A stretch of DNA of 64,000 nucleotides from Eutrigla gurnardus (GCA_963514095.1 OY741264.1:17606827-17670826); one strand, 5' to 3'. Shown: positions 24,501 to 36,374, counted from the stretch's first letter. Program-made: numbers and translations. The notes: generated from the sequence alone by a model not told the origin.

Positions 24501-25693
24501 GAGGGGACCTTTCATTTTTAAGTGAAATGGCCTTTTAAAACATTTATTCCAGCCAAAGTGAAGCTTGTGTTTTGTACACATTTATACGTATGACATAATA
24601 ATAAACATAAAACTTGTACATGCAGGACTGGGTCAAGGTACATGTAGAAAAGCAAATATCTTTTAAACCAAGGGGAGGTGAACCCTTGGTAAGTGAGCCT
24701 CACTTACCAAGACTGAAGTGTATTGTATTGACAATGGGTCCCATTGGGTATAGGTTTATTGCAATTAAAGTATAAAGAGTCGGCTTGGAACTGCTTTATG
24801 AACGTCCCTATAAAACTGCTGTTATGATATGGTATAATTTTTCTTTTTAATATAAAAGTGAATTGATTTGAATTTAATTCCTTAACAGGGCTAATCTGTG
24901 ATGAAGTAACAGATAATTATCACCTATCAACTCTGGTTTGGTTTTCTTTCATTACAGAATAAGCTATGAGCAGATATGAAGTAGTAATATTAAAATATGG
25001 GCAGTAGGGAGGAAGGTGATGTTGAGCATAAATAAGATATAAGCCGTTCATTACTCATTCAACTTAATGTCTCTGAGAACTTTCTTCTTTAAATCAGCAA
25101 CTAAAACTAAGTCATTTTGCATGCTATTGATATGTACTTACTAAGCTATTCCTCGGCCACAATGTATTCCCTCCACTGAAACTTTCTGTGGCAAAATATA
25201 CAGCCTCTCCCTTATTCAGTTCATCTAAGCTAGCTTGTCCATTACAGTTATGCACCAGGATATTATTAGTCTTTGAGGTTTTCTTTTGAAGCACACAGCA
25301 CAGCCATCTCAGTCACACAAGGTTGCATGGTTCATTTATTGTCTTTGCACAAAACAGGGTTATGCAATGAAATGCAGGTTGTAGTCCCATTTTGCTACAT
25401 AAGAAAAACTATGATGGAAGTTGGAGAATGAAATTAGGGGTCTCACAGCCTGGGGAAAGAAGCTGCTCTGCAGTCTGGTGATACAGCATCAGACACTGCT
25501 GTAATAAAAACTTATGGGACAAGAAGTACACCTGCTACATCGGACCATGTGGGTGAGTATCTTTCTGGGTGACCGCAGACTAAAGAATAACAGTACAATG
25601 TAATAAATGTACAGCATAGTGATCCAACAATCCCTATGGGATTTAAAAGGTACACAGTGATAGCTGAGCGGCCATTATCAACATGCTGAGTGG
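21541..25693. other. Unassigned 4-kb stretch
   Basis: No gene recognised. Around 21700 a hairpin (CCCGAAAATTAGGGAGATTTTCGGG, in part) suggests the end of a repeat. A (CT)n run lies at 23888-23914. This is the longest stretch in the window without TE signatures and would be a place to look for conserved non-coding elements. Confidence 0.4.
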
Positions 25694-25773
25694 GTGTGTA
25701 GTAGGGCTGGGTATCGCTTAAAAATTTTCAATACCAGTACCGATACTAGTACCCTTAAAACGATACCGATGCC

Positions 25774-25911
25774 CAGGGCCGGACTGGGAGACTTTTTCAG
25801 GCCAGGAGTCAGTCATGTAACCAGGCCACCCTGGCCTTGCCCACACGCGCACGTTCACGCCCACACCTACATGCATTGGCACGCATGTACACGCACATGC
25901 ACGCACGCACG

Positions 25912-25960
<49 letters not shown>

Positions 25961-27382
25961 TTCCAAATAGAAGTTCAAATATGGGACCTATGTACAAACT
26001 AAGTTAGGAATATACAGTAACTTTTGTGTTTGGGGCCGGGCTGGTAAAATACAGTAACACAACAATCCTCAGCAAAATCCACTAACACACTTACTAGAAG
26101 AGAATAAAGGTTTAACGCAGTGCCAAGGTTACTTAAACATCATATCATGTGGAATGTCAACTGCCTCTTTGGCATAATTTTTATGTGTAGCCTACAATAT
26201 AACCTAATAAACAAAGACAACAAAGTCCAAATCAAACAATTAATCAGCTATGAGGGGACAGCCTTTGAATACATGTTCACAGAACATGCACACACTGATA
26301 GACGCAATGTATAATACAGTCCGAGAGTATAGTTCCTAATAAGCAATCACATAATATTGACTCATATTCTAATATAGGGCTGGGATACATAACAGCAAGT
26401 CAGCAACAGACAGCAAAATTCAACACCACTAGTGCTTAATAGAATGGCAGCTATTACCGTATTACAAATGAGAGCCATTTATGTCAAATGGCAGTGCCTG
26501 TTGGTGTTATGTCTGCAACTTACATGTTGTTGCTCTAGAAATGATTCTGTACCTTCTGCCACCTTTGAATAGCAAACATATGCTTACAGTGTTTTTCCAT
26601 ACACTATAGTTCATACAGTAAGATAGTGTAGCCTATGTCTCACTTAATGTGCCCTTGTATTCATATACATAATAATGGAATGATAACAGTAAATAAAAAA
26701 GTGGCTTGTTTAATTTCATGACCAGGACCTATAGCCTACTGTGTAAAAGTGTACAGCCTCAAGGACCCAGGTCCCTGGACCTCAAGAACCAGTGTTTTTT
26801 TGTTGTTGTTGTTGTTGTTGTTGTTGTTTTTTACATAACTTACTTGCAGAGGTATCTTGGCTGGGGGGGGGCGGGGGCCTGAATAAATTTCTAAGTTTAC
26901 GGCATTTGGCCGCATCCTCCTCCAGCGCCTTTCTTTTTTTCTCTCTCTCCCTCTCGGCACCGCCTTTTCTTTTTTTTTTACCCGGGGGGTTGGGGTCAAT
27001 GGTTTACAGTACTAGTCGAAGCCTCGACTCTCCCTCTCTGCTTGGCGCTCGCTACACACACACCGCGACTGCAGCATCAGTGTCACACACACCCCTTCCT
27101 CCGCACGCTGTCTGTGTGTGGTTGATACGGACTGTTGGGGCGGGTGTTAATCAAAACAAACCAATCGCCTTGTCCTCCTCACATGCTACTGGCCTGAGTG
27201 GCCTCTGATTGGCCAGGCCTGCATCTCTGACTTAGAAAAAAAAAAGTCAGATAGCCGCGGCGCCGGCTGACTGGCAGACTTAAAAAAAAAAAAGAGAGAG
27301 AGAGAGACGCAGGCCAGCAGGCCAATCATAGGCCGGCGCTTCGGGAAACCTCCCGGTTCTCCCGATGGCCAGTCCGGGCCTG
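25774..27382. mobile_element. hAT-type element nested in the previous one
   Basis: It starts CAGGGCCGGACTGGGAG and ends with the inverse (GGCCAGTCCGGGCCTG). Perfect 8-bp duplications CCGATGCC lie at 25766-25773 and 27383-27390. Length is 1609 bp, non-coding. It contains a (CA)n run (25915-25956) and a (TTG)n run (26796-26826). The element at 39153-40104 has the same kind of ends. Confidence 0.88.
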
Positions 27383-27884
27383 CCGATGCCACTTGAGTAC
27401 TTCATTCGATACTTTTTTCAACTTAGCTACAGAAGCTAAAACTACCGGTAACCTAACAAAACATGGGGGGGGGATTGTGGCGATTGATCACCGTGCAGTC
27501 AGGGTGAGAGAGAAATCCAACCGGCACCCGTTGCATTTACACCGATAATGTTTCATCATTCGTGGCCGTAATAAACACTATTACTGCTTTATACATGTTG
27601 TGGAAACTAAACGGCGTCATGCCGTTCATAGCGGAGGGAATGTTCCCATTCATTGTCTATGTAAGAAGCCGTGTTATAGCGGCGTGGAGCGGCGAGTTTC
27701 CAGAGACAGCGCCGCCCGCAAACTCTCGAAAATCTTTCAAACTGAGCGTTTCAGCAACTGCAGAGTGTTGGGGATGTAGCAGGAGCAGATTTGGTTGTCA
27801 ACAGATAATTATTAATGTCAATATGATTATCGATATTAGTAATTATATTTAATATATTATTATGATATAATCATAAATATACGG

Positions 27885-29632
27885 GGCACCACCCTGGGAT
27901 CAGGGAAAAGATAACCGAAAACTGTACTTAGTCTCAATATAAAGGGGGTTTTATACTCACATGCCAATCATCGTGATCATTGGCAGAGAAGTATAAAAAC
28001 AATCTAACAATTAAAAAAGCGTGAAATTCGAGCACTAGCCTTCACAACCTGCTGTTATCCAGTGACATATACACAACAAGCACAAGAGACCACTAGTTAT
28101 AATATAATAAGATTCATTAAAATCAGTAATAATGATCACAATCAATAACACTGCAATTAACAAAGCCTTATTACCTAACTACCTAACACACAAAGCTAAG
28201 CTAAACAAAGGAAGAGACACACGTGGAGTGTGTGTTTGTGTGCGTGCGTGTGTGTGTGTGTGTGGAGAGAGAGATAGAGATAGCCGGGCGCGACAACCAG
28301 GTGGAGCTATTCCTCACAGCGTTCAGGGGTGGGGCTGCTGACGTCAGATAGAATAGCGGGAGAGGGAGAGAGAGAGAGATGGCCGGGTACAGCCACCAGA
28401 TGGAGCTATTCCCTTAGCGTCCGGAGATGGAAACAGCTGGCGTAGGATATGTGTGGGGACAGTTTATGTGTGTGCACATGTGTGTTAGCCGGAACAAAGA
28501 GAGAGGGAATGTGCACGTAATACACAAAGGATCAGTAAGCTATTACCATCACACGGGAGCTCGTAAATGAACTGGCGTTCGTTCGGCGGGACCTCGGTCC
28601 TTTAACTGATGGTAGATCACTTACTGAGCTCGTGAATGTGTCCGAGGTTGGACACACTGTTACCGAAATGAAACCAAGCGGCGTGGGTACACAATCAGCA
28701 TTCGAATACAACAACACAGAAAGCAACGGACTCGGCGGTCCGTGATCAAAACTTAAAACACGTTAACAAGAATTACAAGCATATCCTACACTATCAAACT
28801 TATGTCTCTGCCCAGACAGATAGCCTCTTAATTTGTCGATGTTTGTAAGTCCATCTTGTGCGGCGGCGGTGCTTCTTGATGCGCCGGCTGCGGCGGGCTG
28901 TGGTTCGCGAGTCCTCGGCGGCAGCAGGGGATGCGACGAGACGGTTGAGTCCAGACGAGAGCGGGGCGTAGCAGTTATCCTTCTCGTTGATCAACTCGAA
29001 TGAAGAAAACAGTTCATGTTCCTTCCTTCCGCGGGCAACAATAGAATCACGCAGCTTGGCGATTTAGTCAGCTGACTTCAGACAGGAGCGGGGCTCAGAG
29101 GTTATCCTTCCTGCTGGTCGCTGGGATACAGAAATCGTTTGTGTTCCTCTTCTGCAGGCAAACAACGAATCGCGCGGTTGCGGTGATCTCCTCAGGATCC
29201 AAAAAGAAACGTGTAAAAGGAAAGGCGCGAGTCGCGGAAAACGGGGGAAAACAGTCTGTCGCTCGTCCAGCGAGTTTGGGGAAAAGACTGTGGCCTAAGA
29301 CAAAGGAAACGCTGCAGGCGATAAAAGTTCACCTCCTGTTGCAGCGGTGTGCTGCGGTGGAGGAGCTCACCCCCTGTTGCAACGTCGTGTTGCGATGGAA
29401 GAGAAAGTTCTTAAGGCGGCGCCGGGTTTTATACCTCATGGCTGCTCCTGTGGTTGTCAGCCAATAGGGCACCAGTTGTGTGACGTTGCACTTCGCATCT
29501 CGGTGACAAATAAAGCTAAAATGGCGGTTGTAGTTCTTCATCCCCTTTTTCCCTTTGTTCTGACCGCATGTGAAGGCTCCTGGGCCTCTGTGTAGGCCGC
29601 ATTGCGTAGTTCTTCAGTGAGGTCCCTACAAT
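27885..29632 (-). repeat. Possible LTR-like insertion (minus strand)
   Basis: On the minus strand it would start TGTAGGGACCTCACTG (29632 inward) and has a TATA-box phrase GGTATAAAACCCGG near 29430. It ends near 27885 with GGGTGGTGCCCCGTAT, which could be a primer-binding site just outside an LTR. I found no target duplication and no second LTR, and there is no gag/pol text. It could instead be a unique region of the surrounding hAT element. Confidence 0.3.
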
Positions 29633-30001
29633 AGCTTATTTCTCGCCTAAAATGTTTTCAGAAACACATTTCGCTCAACTATTTTCGTAAAATAATAGGG
29701 AGATGGGAGGCTGCGAGGGAGAACAATAGAGCTCGGAGGAGCACAGAGTTACCGCCATACAATTATTGTTGTTGCGGTGGTGGACCATTGACCAATCACA
29801 CGGCGCATTGAATCGAAGAACGCTTGCGATGATTGGCTGCGAGCAAAACCATAGAAACAGTAATTTTTTCTTGATCTGGGTACAAAAAGAACCAAATGCA
29901 GGTATCGTTTGACAGGCGCAGTTTCGATACTACTTGGTATCGGGTTGTTTCGGTCGATACCTGAAAGGTATTGAGTACCGATACCCAGCCCTAGTGTGTA
30001 G

Positions 30002-30690
30002 GGTACATAAAGTGATTACGTCATATTTTGATATTAAATGACTGCAGAAAAGAAGAAGATTAGAATTAAGGTGACCCTCTCTTGTCAACCTCAGGATGCA
30101 AAACACTGATATCCAGCTTGGAGTTTGAAGGGCAGTGTACACTATGTAGACCAAACCCTGGTCTAAAGATGCCTATAATAGCCATTTTACGGATCAAATT
30201 GAGACTACATTCACCCACTTTCTAATAGGACAGTGTTGTTGTATTTAAAGGAGTGGCTCCATCCCCAATATCAAAAGCCATAATCATAATCTGATATCAC
30301 TGCCAAATCAATTGACTACCGGCTGATCATATAATAAATAAACATACTGACTTATTTGAACTAGGTTCCAGGAACAAAGGCCACACCTCAAACCCATTCC
30401 CATTTATTTTCCCACAAAGAGAGATAGCCCCCTCTAAAATCACAACAGCCCTGGTTCCCTCCGGTCACCAGATGACACCGGTCAAACCCCCCCCTCCACC
30501 ATCCATCAGTCCAGGACTCTAATACTCTCCTCATCCTTTCACCCTTCTTCCCTCCATCCATCTACCTTTCAACCCTCATCCCTTCAGAACCTCACTGCTT
30601 GATCCTCTTCCCCACGATCCTCATCCCCTCATCCTTCTGGTCCCATGAGCCATCCATCTACAGTACTAACTATTTGAAACCCACAACTTT
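30002..30690. other. Unassigned, C/T-rich in part
   Basis: No gene. About 30470-30660 is pyrimidine-rich low-complexity sequence built of CATCC, TCCCTC and similar words. Confidence 0.5.
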
Positions 30691-30698
30691 ATTGGCAT

Positions 30699-31566
30699 TA
30701 GGGATGCAAACAATTAATCGATTATCGATTAATTGTCGATAAGAAATTACTCGATTAAAATAAATTAATTGCAATTAATTGCGTTTTGAACCCGTAATTC
30801 CCCGCCAGTCCATGTGAGGGCGCGCTTGACGCCAGACGTACTTGATGCACATGCGCGAACACAAGCGAAGCAGGACTCTGACGACAACAACAGGCAAAAC
30901 GAGAAGCGGGAGCAGTGTTTCCCACACATTAACGAGACTATGGCGCACTGCCATAGTCTAATTTCGGCCGCCATAGTCTCGATGTTCGCCCAAAATTATT
31001 TCATCAAGGCAAATGGACTTAACTAGCGGCTCTAATGATAGGCCTAAACAGGAGGGCAGCAGCGCTTATTATAAGGGGAAATCCTCGTGGCTGGTTTGGC
31101 TCATCAACGTTCTGTTTTCCCCCGTCGCCATGGCAAGGCATCCCCCGCGCCAACCCCCCCTCAGCTGGCGAGTTTGACGGCCCGTATAGCCCCGTTCAGA
31201 TACGTCGCTATTCGCTCGTCACTTGCTTTCTCCCTGAATTCTACTCGCTGGCAAAAAAATGTCACTGCCGCAGGCGGCTAGTTTCAAGCCGCAACTCTCT
31301 GTGGAACTCTCCGTTGACGTCAACTGTCAATCATCTCTATTCTACATTCTGATTGGTACTCACTTCACTCGCATCGCAGAAAGTTAAAATTATTTTATCT
31401 CCGTCCCCGCCCACATCGCATCGCCTGTCCTGGCCACATTCCGCTAGAACACATTCACATTTATTGACAGCTATCGCTCAGAGATGGGCGAGTGGAGACG
31501 TATGTGAACGAGGCTTCAGTCTAAACCAAAACACCAAGGAAGGCTGAGGAATAGTCACCCACTTCT

Positions 31567-31600
<34 letters not shown>

Positions 31601-32002
31601 GTCATAATAAACGAATAGTTTAAAGGCTCAGCACTGTGTTTTAGTCATTTTTGTTTTCATCTTTTCTTGAATGCTTAAACTCCTCAACCCCATTTAGTAT
31701 GACAACATTTGGATCAGAACCAGCAGTTTGTAAGAAATTGGTCAGGAAACGATATGTCATATTTTAGTTCTCAAAATTCCCCAAATCGATGCATTAAAAT
31801 GAAATTGTTCAAAATATGATTTGCATTTTTTTCTTTATATCATAAGGAAGATAGCATTTTATGTTACGTATGCAGTAGATAGAACCTATTCTGAGGGAAA
31901 TTCAGCTTCTCAGAAGAATTGCCGCTTATCAATTAATCGATCATCGATCGATAAGATGAAACAACTATTGATTAATTAATTACTCGATAATTTGCATCCC
32001 TA
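30699..32002. mobile_element. hAT-type element, TAGGGATGCAAA ends
   Basis: The left end TAGGGATGCAAACAATTAATC and right end TTTGCATCCCTA are inverted, with AATTAATCGAT-rich subterminal regions on both sides. The 8-bp duplication ATTGGCAT is perfect (30691-30698 and 32003-32010). It is 1304 bp long with no intact transposase. An (ATA)n run lies at 31567-31600. The stretch 31040-31600 shares blocks with 39750-39940. Confidence 0.88.
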
Positions 32003-32934
32003 ATTGGCATGGTCTATGTTAGTAATATCTAAATTATGAATATGTTTTCTGATATTGGAAAATATATGTTCATAACAGTGGTGTTTGTAAAAAGGGGTTT
32101 CACAGCCCCATATTTCCAATCATGAACCTCTCATTTTGCACACATTTAATTTCACTCCATATCTTACGTTAGATTCCATTATCATGAAGATGAACTTCAG
32201 CAGTGTTATTTGCGCTTGTACTAGGGCTGTAGCAAAGCGTCGATGACGTCGACGCGTCGACTTCGAAATATCGTCTACGTCATATTTTGAAGTCGACGCA
32301 TCGCCACGCACACGTGGGTCACCCAAAACAAACAGTTCACAATCGCACTTTGCAGAATGGAGACTGAAACCGCAACATCCTCACAGGATTGCCAACAAAG
32401 CCCTGCAAAAAGCTCAAATAAATACATTTAGTTCCAAGCGCAAAGGCGTCGTTATTTGCAGTCTTTGCCAAACGGAGTTGGCATACCACACCAGCGATGT
32501 CGGAGCATCTAAGGCCGCATTAAAGGAGAAATCTGGTCATTTTTGACCCCATTTCCGTTGTCCTCAGGGTCATCCCGACTTATTAGAAGCAAAAAACCCG
32601 ACAAAAATTGACGTTGCCTAGCCCGAGATCTGTACCTGCCTGGCAGCCTACCAGACTCGCTCCAATGCTAACCCATTGGGGCAAGTTTTATCTGCTTTCC
32701 TGGGCCTCAGAAAACAATTCCAAGACCTATGCAACACAGGTTGGGTCCGTACGAGACACCACGGCGCTCGTTTAGCTCAAATAGTGTAGCAAAACGACAT
32801 AAATATGTGTGTTTTTGCATGGAGTTACTCACCTCAAATCACCCGTAGACATTAGCAGTAGATAGCCGAGCGCCTGTCGTCCATCCCAGTCACCGCAGAA
32901 ACGAAAACGTTTTCCTCGTAGTTTTGATTTTGTA

Positions 32935-33215
32935 TCCATAAAGAAACGACCGAGCAGTGCAGTCGTCATGTCCGTAATAAATCCATGAAGCTGTTACGTC
33001 CATATGTATGACTATGTTACAACATAGCAACGATAGCTTCAGCTAGTAACATGCCGGGCGCTCGTCCATCCCACTCACCGCAGAAACAAAAACGTTTTCC
33101 TCGTAGATTTTGTATCCATAAAGAAACGATCGAGCAGTGCAGTCGTCATGTCCGTAATAAATCCATGAAGCTGTTATGTCCATCTGTATGACTATGTTAC
33201 AACATAGCAACAACT
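32935..33215 (-). repeat. 185-bp repeat array, left arm (2 units)
   Basis: Two reverse-orientation units, with the anchor TCCATATGTATGAC near 32999 and its variant at about 33179, a 180-bp step. They hold the same words as the right-arm units (AAGAAACGA[C/T]CGAGCAGTGC, CGTTTTCCTCGTAG). Confidence 0.8.
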
Positions 33216-33690
33216 GCTTACAGCTAAACAGTAGCCGGGAGCCAAAACAATGCAAGTCTCACGCAAGTTCCCGTCTGCCGTCCTCACTCTGGAGCTGTTT
33301 TCAAGCCAGTACAGTGACAAATCTTGGACAGTCGCGCGAGGGTCACTTTGATCTCACTCTGTTGATGAGAGACTGCAGTCTGCACACGCGACATGCGACT
33401 CCCACTCGTGCTGTCAACACAACTAGCCTACTGAGACTGCGCAAGATTTGTTGTCTTTGTAGCAGGTTCAACTGTCACAAAGGCTAAGCAATCTTACTAT
33501 GTAGGCTAGCACTAGTTACTCTGTCATATGGACATGATGGCACTGCTCGATGGAAAGAAGTTTGTCACTGTATTGGCTTGAAAACAGCTCCAGAGTGAGG
33601 ACGTCGGGAGACAGGAACTTGCGCGAGACTTTTGGCTCCCGGCTACTGTTTAGCTGTAAGCAGTCGTTGTTATGTTGTAACAGAGTCATA

Positions 33691-34560
33691 CATATGGACA
33701 TAACGGCTTCATGGATTTATTACGGACATGACGACTGCACTGCTCGATCGTTTCTTTATGGATACAAAATCTACGAGGAAAACGTTTTCGTTTCTGCGGT
33801 GACTGGGACGAACGAGCGCCCGGCACGTTACTAGCTGAAGCTATCATTGCTATGTTGTAACATAGTCATACATATGGACATAACAGCTTCCTGGATTTAT
33901 TACGGACATGAGGACGGCACTGCTCGGTCGTTTCTTTATGGATACAAAATCAAAACTACGAGGAAAACGTTTTCGTTTCTGCGGTGAGTGGGAGGGACGA
34001 GCGCCCGGCACATTACTAGCTGAAGCTATCGTTGCTATGTTGTAACATAGTCATACATATGGACGTAACAGCTTCTTGGATTTATTACAGACATCAGGAC
34101 TGCACTGCTCGATCGTTTCTTTATGGATACAAAATCAAAACTACGAGGAAAACGTTTTCGTTTCTGCTGTGACTGGGACGGACGAGCACCCGGCACGTTA
34201 CTAGCTGAAGCTATCGTTGCTATGTTGTAACATAGTCATACATATGGACATAACAGCTTCCTGGATTTATTACGGACAGGACGACTGCACTGCTCGGTCG
34301 TTTCTTTATGGATACAAAATCAAAACTACGAGGAAAACGTTTTCGTTTCTGCGGTGAGTGGGAGGGACGAGCGCCCGGCACGTTACTAGCTGAAGCTATC
34401 GTTGCTATGTTGTAACATAGTCATACATATGGATGTAACAGCTTCATGGATTTATTACGGACAGGACAACTGCACTGCTCGTTCGTTTCTTTATGGATAC
34501 AAAATCAAAACTACGTGGAAAACGTTTTTGTTTCTGCAGTGACTGGGAGGGACGACAGGC
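33691..34560 (+). repeat. 185-bp repeat array, right arm (5 units)
   Basis: The anchor CATATGGA recurs at 33691, 33871, 34056, 34241 and 34426, steps of 180, 185, 185 and 185. The first step is shorter because that unit lacks CAAAA in its ATACAAAATCAAAACTACG phrase. The short frame at 33550-33834 reads through this array and is not a gene. Confidence 0.9.
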
Positions 34561-34990
34561 GCTCGGCTATCTACTGCAAAAACACACATATTTATGTCGT
34601 TTTGCCACACTATTTGAGCTAAACAAGTGCCGTGGTGTCTCGTACGGACCCAACCTAGGTCTTGGAATTGTTTTCTGAGGCCCAGGAAAGCAGATAAAAC
34701 TTGCCCCAATGGGTTGGCATTGGAGCGAGTCTGGAAGGCTGCCAGGCAGGTACAGATCTCGGGCTAGGCAACGTCAATTTTTGTCGGGTTTTTTGCTTCT
34801 AATAAGTCGGGATGACCCTGAGGACAACGGAAATGGGGTCAAAAATGACCGGATTTCTCCTTTAACATACGTTACTACTCGCCCAACTATCTAGCCGCTA
34901 CTAAGCCATTTAGGAGTCAAACATAACATTAGACTAACGTTAGCCAGCTTATAGTATGTATCGTGAAGCTACGCTAGTTCGCTAATGTCA

Positions 34991-35480
34991 ACTAACGTAG
35001 CCAAGCAATGTCCAGGCCAGCGCTGCACGTAAGCTGGTGCGCAGCGGTCATGAATGAATTAATGTTTTTATGAGCATTGAAAACATTAAAATGAGCACCA
35101 CATCCAAGTGTGATAGGGCTCATCAAAAATGTTCACTGTGTAGATACAGTACTCTACGGGCTTTTAGATAGAGTCAGTTTCATTTTGTATCAGGTTCTAT
35201 GTTGGGAATGTTATATTGTGTTAAACATAAACATTTCTATACTGTGCACGCCACAGTGTTTGTTTTTGCAATGCATTTTTTTTTAATCTTTTGTAATTTT
35301 GTACAGGAGAGATTTTAGTACAACAAATACCCTCCCATTAGACAACTCTGGAACACATTGGGAATAACTACAAATTATTTTTAATAACTGTGCATATATC
35401 ACCAACACAAATATAAATACAGCCATTAAGCGTTTGTTAGGTAAGGAAGACAAGAATCAATGGTCAATTTCTAACTGCAT
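34991..35480. other. Unassigned AT-rich sequence
   Basis: No gene or repeat named. Confidence 0.4.
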
Positions 35481-35487
35481 CTTTTAT

Positions 35488-35832
35488 TTATTGGGCAATT
35501 CCTTGCATTACTTCTCTCATTTGCTGTAGCTCATCTACAACATTGTTTATTGTGATAATGGTGTCTCGCTGGAGTTGCAGGATGGCATCCGTGAGCACCC
35601 GACCGCCTCCTGGGGTGCCATGCGCGTGGCTGTACCCTCGGGTGCACCGCTGTTTGCAGCCGGACGCTGTGCTGAGATTCTTCTAGAGTTCCTCCACTGT
35701 CCGCTCATGTTGGTCTGCTCATGTTGGTCCGCTCCGTCCCACTGACGGCGTTGACTGCGGCAGCAATATGTTGCCACTCGCACTGCTTTGTTTTGTTGGT
35801 TATCCTGCTAAATAAAATTTGCTCTTTTCTGG
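35488..35832 (-). pseudogene. Harbinger-type Myb/SANT-like protein, broken
   Basis: The minus strand reads EQILFSRITNKTKQCEWQHI followed by AAAVNAVSGTERT, the trihelix/Myb-like N-terminal domain of the second protein of Harbinger transposons, which helps the transposase enter the nucleus and bind the ends. A stop interrupts it near 35705, after a local duplication of the word CATGTTGGTC. In another frame the C-terminus continues as DTIITINNVVDELQQMREVM and stops at 35488. The middle, which usually carries the K/R-rich part, is short. The transposase gene itself is not found nearby. Confidence 0.7.
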
Positions 35833-36118
35833 CCTGTCACCATGATTCACTGCGCTGAGAACAATTGCATGCCGGCTCATTTATATATGGATCAGCGTTC
35901 AAAAGGTGCTTTGCATTAGCCGCTAGGGTAAAAATGGGCGTGTACAATGCGGAATAAGAGGAGGGTTCAGGTACACACACTTGTAGGGAACATTGCTTAC
36001 AGTTGTGCGTACACACGGTTTTATAAATCTGAATTGTTTTTGGCCTACGCAAACTTCGGCTTTTGGACATACATATAATTTTAGTAAGGATCCTATGCAG
36101 TTTTAGAAATGAGGCCCC
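35833..36118. repeat. End of the Harbinger-type element
   Basis: Downstream of the Myb-like frame the sequence ends at 36118 with, on the minus strand, GGGGCCTCATTTCTAAAACTGC, wording typical of teleost Harbinger ends. The partner end was not identified near 35300. Confidence 0.45.
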
Positions 36119-36149
36119 TGGTCCTGTCATTCTGTCGGAGTCTTCCTTC

Positions 36150-36374
36150 TCACTTCCCTTTGCACATCTTGATACTTTCATCCCCGAAGGCTTGTTTATG
36201 TTGATTGTATAGTACTTTAAAAACACGTTTGTAGGATTTAGGGGAGTAAACACAAAATTGATGCAATCTGTCATGCAGCTTATAAAGCCCATCAGTGCCC
36301 TCCTTGTGCAGATCATAGAATATTTCCCACTTCTCTAACTCGGAAGCATCTCTTTGACCTTCCTTTTCTTTCAT
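36150..36374 (-). CDS. Orphan 74-codon frame, possible terminal exon
   Basis: On the minus strand the text FYDLHKEGTDGLYKLHDRLH and FCVYSPKSYKRVFKVLYNQH is well balanced in amino acids and stops with TGA. Upstream, CTCAG (about 36389-36393) could be a splice acceptor that would extend the frame by five residues. I recognise no family, no membrane segment and no signal peptide. It may be the last exon of a host gene on the minus strand or the tail of a TE protein. Confidence 0.35.
   Translation of the reverse strand: MKEKEGQRDASELEKWEIFYDLHKEGTDGLYKLHDRLHQFCVYSPKSYKRVFKVLYNQHKQAFGDESIKMCKGK

Larger units (their letters stand above)
25702..29993. mobile_element. hAT-type element, TAGGGCTGGGTATCG ends
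   Basis: The left end TAGGGCTGGGTATCG has its inverse CGATACCCAGCCCTA at 29979-29993. Perfect 8-bp direct repeats GTGTGTAG flank it (25694-25701 and 29994-30001), the hAT signature. The total is 4292 bp, much of it later insertions. Sequences at 27391-27860 and 29640-29900 look like its own non-coding body. No transposase frame survives. Confidence 0.88.
32524..34861. mobile_element. Fold-back (long inverted repeat) element, TTAA target
   Basis: AGGAGAAATCTGGTCATTTTTGACC at the left is inverted at the right end, and perfect TTAA lies on both sides (32520-32523 and 34862-34865), as for piggyBac- or Kolobok-type elements. The arms are long: outer ~380 bp on each side, then a 185-bp unit present twice on the left and five times on the right in opposite orientation, then ~130 bp of inner inverted repeat around a loop at about 33345-33560. 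It is non-coding, 2338 bp. The copies are very similar, which suggests recent expansion. Confidence 0.85.
32222..34990 (+). mobile_element. hAT element 5' end with BED-finger remnant, split
   Basis: TAGGGCTGTAGCAAAGCGTCGATGACGTCGACG is a typical hAT end. From 32357 a start codon opens METETATSSQD; in a shifted frame CSLCQTELAYHTSDVGASKA follows (about 32460-32515), the BED-type zinc finger of hAT transposases (C-X2-C visible, histidine further on). The frame then meets the fold-back element at 32524 and continues after it at 34866. The frameshift and the insertion both kill it. No 3' end with the inverse terminus was found, so the right border given is approximate. Confidence 0.6.

Noticed and set aside
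33550..33834. 94-codon frame
   Set aside because: Runs through the 185-bp repeat of the fold-back element; the same frame breaks in the other units.
35837..36316. 159-codon minus frame
   Set aside because: It overlaps the Harbinger end and the orphan frame in another phase, with no motif of its own.
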